From: Epiperipatus broadwayi
Taxonomy: Eukaryota > Onychophora > Udeonychophora > Euonychophora > Peripatidae
Reading direction: 5' to 3'
NCBI GenBank assembly: GCA_028023455.1
Contig: JAQFVV010000042.1
Coordinates: 8,639,922-8,703,921, forward strand
Length of the DNA stretch: 64,000 nt
The notes beneath the pieces were generated by a model. That model searched no databases. It was not told the origin of the DNA and worked only from the letters and a program-made list of their open reading frames with translations. Below are positions 38,601 through 50,600 of the stretch, in pieces. A program made the position numbers and the translations under genes. The first letter of the stretch is position 1, and each line of letters begins with the position of its first letter.

Positions 38601-41600
38601 TTTACTAACACATAAGCATCATTACCATATGTCAACCCTGCTACTGCCACTCCCTTCCATACAATTCTAACTACATCATATTTATTATAGGAGAACACTG
38701 TTAATTTCTTTATCAATCCCTTTCTTTTCTTTGCTTCATTTATCAATTTTTTCTCCCATTCATCCAAGCAATTTCTCTGGGATGTGATGTGATGTACCGT
38801 GACTTTTCCTTAAACGGAGTCAGGAATCTCTCAGCAACTATGCCCAAAGAAACCTGTTAGCCACTTTACCTTCCCCTTCCATTCCCCACCCTAAGCTTTC
38901 CCATAATCTGCTCCATCCCATTTCCACAACATAATCTTCGTTCTATGGCCTTTATATCTAAACCCCCCTTATCTTTTCCCAAACCCAGCATAAAAACCAA
39001 TAACCCACTTTCTGTATAATCACTTTGTTCCTATTTATTCTCCCATAACTTCTTTATTTGTACCCTTTCTGCTTTCAAGCATTTACATTCAATCAACAGA
39101 TGCCTAATATTTTCTATATCTTCCTTACACAATTTGCAAACTAAATCACCCATATTTTTCCATTTACATGTATATTCTCTTGTTGCTAAAGATCCCATTC
39201 GAGCCTTAAACAATAAGCTACTTTCCTTACTATTATCATAAATTAACTCGCACCCAATGTTCCGTTTACTTCTATATATATTTAAACTCTTTTTACTCTC
39301 CATACTAGTTCTCCATCTCTCCAACTCCCTATTCTTTATTAATGCATCTATTCTTTTATCCCATTCCTTACCACTATAACACTCAACAATCCTCCTAACA
39401 CAATCATCCCACCTTTTATACAAGTATACTGATATAAATTCTTTATCCAAATCCTTTGCATACCGCATTACCTTTCTCACCCATCTTGTTGCCTGCCCTT
39501 TACTCATAACCCAATTAAATACTATTTTGGCTATTCTTTTATCATCCATAAACTGCAACCTACCAAACATTTTCATTTTACTTTTTGCATCTCTCATATA
39601 AAAACTTGACCATCCCATTTCTCCTTGAATTGCCTCCTTTGCTGTCCATACCTCTGCATCTAATGCATGTCTTCCTACTTCCCTTTGTACTTTCTCTAAG
39701 TAATCTAATACCCTTTTACTAACACATAACGCATCATTACCATATGTTAACCCTGCTACTACAACTCCCTTCCATACAATTCTAGCTACATCATATTTAT
39801 TATATGAAAACACTGTTAATTTCTTTACTAAACCCTTTCTTTTCTTTGCTTCATTTACCAATTTTTTCTCCCATTCAACCAAGCAATTTTCCTGATTACT
39901 TAAGATGATTCCCAAATAACTATATCTATCCACCACACTTAACTTTATATCCCCCAATAAAAATTCTACATCTTCTCTTTCCCCATTATTAATCATCATT
40001 ATATTTGATTTTTCTTCACTAAATTTAATCCCCATCTCTTTACCCACCCTTGCACATGTCCTCAGCATAACTTCCATATCTTCTCTTCTTTCTGCACACA
40101 AAAAAATATCATCCACAAAAAAAAGACCCTGCAAAATATATACTCCCTTGCCACCCATTAATGGTATCTCTATCCCTCTTCCTAGTCTTTCTATTGCTTT
40201 CTCCATTTCACTCAAATACAACAAAAACAAAATAGGTGACATAGGGCATCCTTGCCTTAATCCCACCCCATTTTTAACTTTAACTGATTCTATATCCCCT
40301 AATTGGTAAGTATAGTAATTATTTTCATATAATTTCTTAATAATATTTATTAAAGCTTCATCCCTTTCCAAATTTGCTAATCTTAACCGTAATCTATTTC
40401 TATTTACTCTATCATATGCCTTCTCTATATCTATAAAACTCATATATAATGATCTATCTGAATTCCTACTCATATCCATAAGTTGTGTAACTACAAATAA
40501 ACTATCTCCTATACACCTATCTGACCTAAAACCTCCCTGCATTTCCCCCACTACATTATTCTCTTCCATCCACTTTACAACTCTTCCAGCCCCATATATG
40601 AGAAAACTTTATATAAAACTGATGTTACCGCTATCAGTCTATAATTATTTAACTTTCTATGATCCTTACTCTTTCCTTTAAATAATAATCTTACTCTTGT
40701 ATTACTCCAACTCCCCAGAAAAACTCTCTTCTGTGCCATCTTATTAAAACATGATAATAACTTTGCTTTTGCTCTATGCCCTAAATTCATTACCATCTCT
40801 GCTGCTCATCTATCTAAACCTCTCGCCTTTCCACTTTTCAATCCCTTCCCTGCCTTATTCAGTTCATTTTTTGTGAACCTAATATTCCCATTACTAAATG
40901 CTTTCATGTTTACATCTTTTCTATATCCATTACATATCTATTTAAGATTCTCTCTAACTTTTCTCTAGAGCTACACTCTATTCCCTCATCATCTATTAAT
41001 ACTCTCTCCCTTACATTTCTCCTTTTAATGTAATTATAAATTTTTTTACTCCCATCTCTTCCACTTTTATTAATATCCTCCAACAATTTACTATTCAACT
41101 TCATCCTCTCTCTATAATTATTCAATTTAGCCAATGTCTTCTTTTCTAAGTACTTTCCCCATTTAGCATTAATATTGTTTTCACTTTTTTTGTTCTTAAT
41201 AGCACATTTATATTCTCTGCATGCTTCTTTCCTCTCTTTTACACTTTTACTATCATTTTTTTATTAATTTTTATTCTTCTGCATATTCTCAACTAAAACC
41301 CTATTTGCCACTTTTTTTATTTCACCACACCAGTCCTCATACTCATCCCCAAACCAACTGTTCCATGGCTTCTTCAACTTGTATTTTATACTTTTCCAAC
41401 TTATTCTTATCATTCACTCTCCATCCACATCTTTCACTATTGTTTCTACCTTTATTTCTATCCTCCATCACATTACTAACCATTTCTATTACAATAAAAT
41501 TATGCTCTTCATTATCAAACACCTTAATTTTCCGTATTTTATTCATTCCCTCTTTCTCTACCAATACATAATCTATTGTGTGAAATATATTATTCCTAGA

Positions 41601-44600
41601 CCATGTGTATTGTCCCTCATAAATATTTGATAAATTCCCAATGCTCAAATTTACTCTTTGACAAAATTCCTTCAAAAACTGACCATTCTTATTATCTACA
41701 TCATTAATTTCTTCAATATGTCATTCATATCCCCTATAACCATTATTTTCTTCCCCTTTTCTTTAAAACTCTGTATATCCTTAACTAGGCATTCATATAT
41801 ACTACTGTTCCATTCCATTGCAGTTTGACTATCTCCAGTGGCTATATACACTACAGACACCATCCATTTTTGTCTACCCAATCTTATTCCAAACCACAAA
41901 TGCTCTTGACACATACGCCATCTATAGGAAATTTATTAAAACTTAAAATTTATTTTTGTTAGTAATTGTTAACTTTTAGATGGAATAGCACATTTTCTAT
42001 TATAATTCAACATTATGTAGGAAGTAATTAATCCAGTTGTATTTATTCATTTTTCTTTTTAATTCACTTTGCTCTTTCATTGTCAGTTTATTAATGTTTA
42101 TTCATTTACTTTTGTTTCTAAATTGCTTTGTACAAAAATTAATGTTACCCATGAATCAAAACTAATGTAAAAATCATCGTTTTTTTTTATCTGTATTTAG
42201 GTTTGAAATATATTATTATCAGTTTTTATATGAATCATATTGATGTCATTGTTTGATTTTATTATTATTATTTTTTATAGTTTTCATTTTAAAGTAATAT
42301 TTCTGTAGAAATGTATTTTTTTTTAAAAAATGTTAAAAAATTATTGCAAAATTTAAAAGAATAGTTCCATTTGCATTCTTTATGTTATATCATTTTAGAA
42401 TATTTCATAGTCACTGTAACATAAAATTCTTTGATTATTATGATTATTTAGATATTTAAAATATATGTTAAATGTCATTAAGTAAAGATTTTTGTCAGTA
42501 AATACATTAATTATTATTATCTCAAACTCTTGATTCTTGGCATTTTTTTGATTAATCAGATATAAACTTATATATAATTATATTTGCACATATGTATCTA
42601 TGTTTACAAAGTATATAGTGATTGAAATAAACACCACTTCCTCATTTTTTGTTGAGCTTAAAGCATTTTTGGTATTAAACATTGTAATCATAGCTATTCT
42701 AGTTGGGTCTGGATACAGTTTTATGATTTTAAAAGCTGTCTCCAAATTCAACTAGAATAGTCATGTTTATGGTGTTTGGCATTGAAAATGCATTGAACTT
42801 AACAAAAAATGAGAAATATTGTTTATTTTAAACACTATATACTTTGTAAAGCATATATACATACATTTGCACAAATTTGTTACATATAATTTAATGAAGT
42901 TTATCTTAAGTATTTAATAATTATATATATAACAATTAAAAAAAATACAATGATGTAGTTGTAACATCTCTGAAAGTGATGAAGAATTGGCTGTTCTAAT
43001 GAAAAATAGTAAATTAGATGTGTGATCTATTTTGGGAAGTATCATAATTTGATAGAATCCTGGATCATCAGAACCAAATTCAGGAATTGAATGATCTAAA
43101 TTGTGATGAGCAAACTGTGGACTTGTCTCTGTATTTTAAGAATGTTTATGCTTTTTGTAATTATATAGATTGCTAAAGTATTAACATTTTATCTTAATTA
43201 ATTAATTGAGGCATTAACTATTAAAATGTTATGAATATTTTTATATAAAAGATGAAAATTTATAATATGAAAGATTGAAGCTTATAATATATATATATTG
43301 TAACAGGCACATACGTATGTTACATTGTTTTTTTATTAGTAAACATGAAAAGAATAAAAGTTCGCAAATAAAAACTTCTTTTTTAAGAATTAAAAATTGA
43401 AAATTAAAAAAATCTATCTTAAACTCATATATATATAAAATCGCACAGATGAAAAAAATTATTAAAATAAAACTTTATTAAAAATAGAAAAAATATTTTA
43501 AAAGCAAAAACTTAAAAAGATTTAGAGATAAAAATATATCTTTAATTTTGGAAAACACATTAAGTAATCAGAAAATGGAAATGATTGTTTTAATTAGTTA
43601 AATGTAAACTAGCCTTGGGCATTTAAATGTATAAGCAACAGTCAGATAGGAGAGAAAAACAATGGAATCGGACCTCAGTAAAAGGACCGTCACATCGATG
43701 ATGTAATGTTGAGTTAATCCACAAAATTAATATAAAAGGAAAGGTTGGAAATAAAAAGAGTTATTACGATGTGACTATATGTGTTAGTGCGGAGTTAAAG
43801 GAGAAGGGATTGAAAAGACGCACTCTTCAATCCCTTCAGTTTTGTTAAAAAAAAAAAGAGAAATGACATCGTTTTTTTTCTACATTAAGGACCAACTAAA
43901 CTAAAAGACCTCCAGATAAATAAAAAAAACAATGGCTAACTCAGCCAATCTTTTTAGGACGGCATGAGAATTCACGTTCAAATGGCAAGCAACAGATAAA
44001 GATGAACTGTTTAAAACCGTAAGAACTTTATAATTAATGAACATTAAATTAAAAACTTTCCGTATTTAAAATAATTAAGAAATAGAATCCTATCTGACCA
44101 ACGTTATTTATTAATTAGTTATAATTTTATTTAATGTATTTCTTTTGTAAAATCATTTCCATTTATTTATTTATTTGTTCTTTAAGTTTTATTATGATTT
44201 CTGTTTTTCGTTAAACTAGTTATATAAATATTAAACTTAAGTCAGGCATGAATGGCTATATAGATTTGTAAAGTTATATTAGGGGAGGGTAATCTTAGGT
44301 TATTCGTTTCATAGTTGAATTAGGTCAATGGATTGGATATATTGGTGTAATTAGTAGATGTAGTACGAGATTCGCTATGGGCAGAATCGCTATTATACGC
44401 CGCACACACTCGTTTTGCCTATGGGAGGAATTATAAGATGGAGACCGCAGTTCCTTCCTATGGAGTTTTTTTTTTATTGCTCTCATTGTCAGATAGATGT
44501 AATATTCCTATCTGACGAGAAGCAGTTTCTTCTCTTAACCTAATTGTGCTGCCGTATTCATATTACATTGAACACATCGATATATCTGATGGATTGAAGT

Positions 44601-47600
44601 TTGGTTTGACTGCGAACCTTTGGCCTAAGGTTAAACAAGGATTGAATATTTTCTTTTCAAATGCAAATCTATGTAGTCTATTCATACTCGACATTCTAAA
44701 TAAAGATGCATTAAATTTAAGTTGGGTATAGACGCTTGCATGGGTTCGTTACCGGTTGATTATGTTTTTGGTTTTCATATTTGATCAAAATATATAGACA
44801 TTCGGTAAATACTGATACCTTATGGTAAGTATCTAAGATGTATTTATGTCGGATGTCTTTTAAGTTATTGGTGTCAATGCGGTGTCTTATGATGAACACC
44901 ATTGGGTTTTGTATTCCCTATGCAATTGTCGGTATCAATGACTTTGTATTTTGATCGCTTATGTTTATTTTGAAATGTTTTTTTGACCGTGTAATCTATG
45001 TAACCGATCTATACTCAACATTAAAAACACATTTTATAAACCCATCTGTGCGAACTTATAAAAAAATTAAAATGTAAACTTATAATATTATAAAAATTAA
45101 AATGTAAATTTAAATTCTAAAATCAAGTTAAAATCCAAAGTAAAAGTTATTCTAAAATAATGCTAAATTTTATATATGTGTGTAAATAAATGTTTGTGTG
45201 TTAATTACTGGCAGTGGCTTATTTTATTCTTTTTTATATATTCTTAGATAAGAATTTATTATAAATATAAATCTCTGCTACTCCCTGAGCTAGTGATAAT
45301 GGGCTAACGACTGGATATCAAAATATATAAAAAAAATATATATATATATTTTTTGTGACTTATGTATCTGCCTACTTTATAAATATTTCTAGGTTCAAAT
45401 GCCTAGATGGCGCCCTGTAGTGCAGATTACGTTAAGGCACATATGTACGTTACAATATATATATATATTTATTGCATTAATATAGATATTGCTTATCATA
45501 TATAGCCAAGTCAGTAATAAATTTTATGATTTCTTTGTTTAAAAATAAAATCTCAAATCTTCACTAAAGATTACTAAATAAAGTACATATATGAGAGTTA
45601 ATTATACTGCAATTTGGAGTTAAATAGAAATATGAAGAGGAAGGGGGGGGGTGTCACTTGAAAAGTATCATTTTATTTGTTTATTTAGGAGGAAAGAAGA
45701 TTGAACAATGAGCAAATACAAGCTTATTTTATTCATCTCGGATACATACTATCAAAGTTAAAAAATTTGGTATAGTTCCTAATTGCTATTTATTAACAAA
45801 TTATAAATGTGAAAATGGAAAAAAATGTTTAGAAATATATAATACATTTTTCGTGAGTGTAAATGATATTCAAAATTTATGATTTTTATGTAAAAGTACT
45901 TTCATAAAATGGAAATTTATAATGTTTAAGAAAGAAATGGTTTGGGTGTAAAAAATTATTATATTTTTAAATTGACTAAAAATTGTAATAGACGGTTTAG
46001 AAATTTGGTTAGTCTAATAAACAGCTTATCAAATAAATTTAAAATAGACAAAGGCATATGCTTAGTTAATTAGTATATATGGACTTAATTAACTATTAAA
46101 ATTGAAAGTCAAAAAATAACGTGTTTATTAGAACATTGATTTTAATTTTTGGTCTTGATTATATCATAAGTTGAAAAAATGTTTAGAGTTTCAAACATTG
46201 AAGAAGAATTGATATTCCAGCATATAGTGGTTGCATAATAAATTTAAGCAGTTTGTTTCCATAAATAAGCTTAGTGACAAGAAAAGTTCTAACTCTCAGT
46301 TTAATAGATAATTGCTGTGAAATAAGAAAATCCTGGTCAGTCACGTAGAAGCTGATGTATTGCATCATTTATGTTGCTGTTGTCTCTGAATGAGCAGATA
46401 AATCCTCCAATTGCACCAATTGTAACCAAATCTGATGAAATTTAACATATCTGATCTTTCAAAGTGTTATCGTTAGTTATTGAATCTGCTGACTTCTCTT
46501 ATGAGATCTACATTTAATAAAAGTTAAATAATTGAAAAGATGTAATTTTAAAGCAAGATTCAATGTAAGATCAGTTTAGCAAAAAATATATACTGAAAAA
46601 AATTTATCTACGATGTGACTACCAAGAATTTAAACTAGTTTCCAAAATTCAAAAAGTTTACACATACTTGGGAAATTCTATTAGATTCTAACTCTAAAAA
46701 TTATGTAAGTTACAATGCTTATATTTATACATTTAATTAAATTCATAATTTTTTTTTATTACTAATTTTAATTATATTTGAAAGTTTTTTTATTGTGTAT
46801 TTTATTATTTAATATTTAGTGTTTTATTAATATTTTAAATATATTTTGTTTTCGTTCTTCAAATAATATATGTTTGTATTTAGTACATAGGAAGCCACAT
46901 TTCACTTTTAAGAGAGGAGAAAATTTAATTTGCACTCAGGCATAATTCATTGTCCTATTTATTTACATTCATTTAAGAATCTTACGTCAATATACACTGT
47001 CTCTTTTTTCATAATGTAAAAAGTTTATATATGTTTTAGGGTGGATACTTAATATAGCAGAAATCGGAAATACCATGAATATATGTCAATCTTAGAATTA
47101 TTATTTTACAATTGTTATGAACTTTTGTGTGTGCCAGTAAAGTTATAAATTGTTTGATTTATGAAATACTCATTTTCAATCATGTTTAAAAACCTATTTC
47201 ATTAAGCTAGTCATTTTGTTAGGTTTGCTTTTGTATTTTTTTTACTCTTAATTCTATACACTATTTGAGTTATATTATCTTAGATATTAAGTTTCAAGTT
47301 TAGCATATGGAAATTAGTTATCACTGTATATAAAGGTAGCATTATAGGAAATAATAATTTGAATGAAATAGACTGGTTATATGGTGGTTATAGTCCTGTA
47401 GTCTAAATTATAGGTAATATCAATGGGATATTATCAATAGTAAATGCAAGCCATCATTATCACATTACCCAAAGGTTAACTGATAAAGAGGTGTTTTAAT
47501 AATTTGACTTTTTGAGATATATAATTAGAGAGTGTCATTTAGGCATCGTAAGGATTATCTCATCCAATTTATACTACTTAGCTGCTTTACTGTGATAATT

Positions 47601-50600
47601 CACTAAATTGCTTGAAAAGAAATCAGTCACAAGCATTTCAGATTTTTATTGCAATATCACTTTTGGTTGAATTCGTCTATTTAATTAATCTCTATTTATA
47701 TCTGCATATTCTTGAAGTTAAAACAGGCAAAACTCTCCATACAGTAGTGCCACTCAGTGCAATCCAGAGCAATCAATGAATGTAAGAATGTTTGTGCATA
47801 AAATCCCAATCGAGTGCCTACTCATCCAAAATCCCCAGATTAGTTTCTAGCTTGTGGCTTTCATAAGTGAATAGCCCTGGATCTGAGTGGCACTACTGTA
47901 TGGAGAGTTTTGCCTGTTTCAACAGCTTGAGCAAGCATAAGAAATGGTGATCATATGATGTTTAGTGGTTTATTCTTGAAGTTCTTGTCACAATATATTA
48001 AAGATTTTCATGGGAAACTTTAAAATAATTGAAATTTTATATAGATTATTAAATGGAAAAAAATCCATTATATTTCAGTGATTACACACCCACATAATGC
48101 CTGTAGAATCTTTTAATATTTATATTTATAGATTATTATTTAGTTATTACAATTTGTTTCACAAATGTCAAATTTTTGTGACATAATTTGATACCATCTA
48201 CGTTAGATTACTATTAATCATTTACAATATGAAGCTAGTTTAGCCCAGATATCAACTTTAATTTATATGGAGAATTGATGTATCTTATTTTTGTTTTTAA
48301 ACACAACCATATAGTATTCTTAATTCAATTCTTTGCATCTTTCTTCCCATAATTATCTTAGATATACTTTGAAAGTCCAATGCACAGTATCTGCTTAAAA
48401 TACACGAATAAAGATATTTGAGAAAAATAAAATTATGTATTTCATCATTTCAGTTTTTTTCTTCAAACTTTTTCTCCAAGTCGCAGAGAATGCTTTGTTA
48501 TAACAGTAGAGATTATTACTCTGAATATTTTATAATCTCATTATTATTTATTGTAAAATTTGCTACTTCAGAAATCATATGGCAGCAGAGCAGTTTTATC
48601 TACTTATTCATACTAAGATCCTGCTCTTCATCTACAAATGAGATTTGGATATTGTTGTTCTAACACATATTTATTGTAAAAATGATTATTCATGCAAATA
48701 ATATAAAATACACTAGTTCCCTACATCCATTGGATTTGGTTCTAAACTTTCATGTGGATAGTAAGTTAAAAATAACAAATACACACTTTTAAACATCAAC
48801 AAAATAGTTAACAAAAGACAGAGTAATGCGATTATGAAAAAAGTAAATAATGATTGACTGAATGTGTAATGAGGGTGTAAGCGCCAAGACGCAATTCATG
48901 ATGGTGCACTTTTTAGGGAAGTGAACTCATGAAATTTATGACTTAAAATTCATGAATTTCTCTTTTTTTTTTTAATTATTTTTTCAACCTGGGTAGTGAA
49001 TGGGTGGATATAAAGGAACTTCTGTAAATCAAAAAAATGCATAGATACTTAGTCAGTAGGAATGTAAAAATTCTTTAAAAATAATTGATCATTATAAATA
49101 CATTATTAAAAGTTTAAGATTTGATTTTCTTGATATAAGGGCAACAAAGTTTGTAAAATCATCGCCATAATTTCCTCCAGTATAATTTGTTATGATCTCT
49201 TTTCTGCTGTATGACTAATTGTTATAATATTAAAATCAATCAAAAATATTTTATTTGCATTTGAACCTTCAATGTCTTGATTTGATCAGTCAATATATAA
49301 GAAAATTCCACAAATTTAAAACAGCATGATTTTACGTATTTATTAATGATGTGTTTTACTTACATATTCGTTTTTTAAGTACAGGTGTACTGTTTATACT
49401 GAACTTAATGCAATTAGAAGGGATTTGAACTCAGACTCAAGCTCCCTACAGCTATCCACCCCATCTTATACAACTGATTCATAGATTTGATATTAATGTT
49501 TTATTAAATAAATAACCTAATATGATATATATGTCACCATCTATAATTATGTAGTTAAATTTATAATGCATGTATGTAAGTGGCACAACAAGAATACCTA
49601 TGTCTTTTTTAAAAAAGGTGTTTGACACACCTGGGTAAAAAGGTTCAAGATCTAATCTATGAATTGTTAAAATAAATATTATATTGCAATTAAACATTTT
49701 TAGTTTAATAATTTATAAAAATTTTGTGATGATATTTAATATCTTTTGGTATTCATTACAAAATAAATAGTTTTTATTAAATCAAGAAATCTTTTTAGAA
49801 AAACAAATTATGATTTCAAGATCACAAAAATTATTAAAAATAGTATGTATAAACTAAGGATGAATTATTTAATAATATTAAAAAAATGTTTTAAGAGCAG
49901 AAATTCACCAATTTAATAATGTCAAAAAAAAAAAAAAATTGCTCAGTCCATATGATAAGTCTGAAGAAGACTATCAGCCACTTAGAGATCTGCTCATCTA
50001 ATGAGTTTTTGTAACTTTTAGTAATAATTTTACTTATTTCATTATTAAGATATAATTACAATTTATAAACTAAAAAAGTTCAATCAATATCCTACTCCAA
50101 TAGTGTCCACTAGATTTTGACCAAGTTTCTATCATTACTGTAAATGTCATAAAAGTAATGAAACCTTAATTTACCTGTAAATATTTTTAACTTTTTGTAA
50201 ATTAATGTGGATTTAGAAAGTTGTATTTTAAAATATGTGTTATAGACAAGGATCTTTCCCCTAATGTGAATGTATGCTGTGTTAATGGAGGAGTAGATAT
50301 CTATGCTGGAAATGAGATTATATTTTTATTTTAAATTAGAATTTAAAACATAAACAAAATTTATAATACTACAAACAAAGTTATAGTTGTCTTTGTCTTT
50401 CTAATAATATTCTTGTGCAACTTTCTCATTTAACATTGTCATATTTATATTTAAAATTTATTTAAATCATTGGCTTTATCCATCTGTCTTGCTTATAATT
50501 AGGGTTTGAATACATACCAAGAAGTCTCAAAATTTTTTTCAATAAACTTGGAACCTCCCAATATTGGTTAGTAAATGGTTCTAGATATTTTAAAATAAAG

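Larger units (their letters stand above)
38780..41935 (-). mobile_element. LINE family 2, copy C (longest copy)
   Basis: From about 41935 to 38780 on the minus strand this copy has, in order, the second half of an apurinic-type endonuclease, a linker, a full reverse transcriptase domain, a C-terminal Cys/His knuckle, a short 3' UTR and a CATCA-type tail (38780-38795). The N-terminal half of the endonuclease is absent, so it too is 5'-truncated. Several frameshifts and a TAG codon in place of the tyrosine of KYEQ (39028-39030) break the frame. The pentanucleotide tail instead of poly-A suggests a CR1/L2/Jockey-like lineage, which I cannot fix further. Confidence 0.9.

Noticed and set aside
41221-41630. 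Plus-strand open frames opposite the LINE endonuclease
   Set aside because: Antisense shadows of LINE family 2, rich in Ser/Phe/Leu because the coding strand is the other one.
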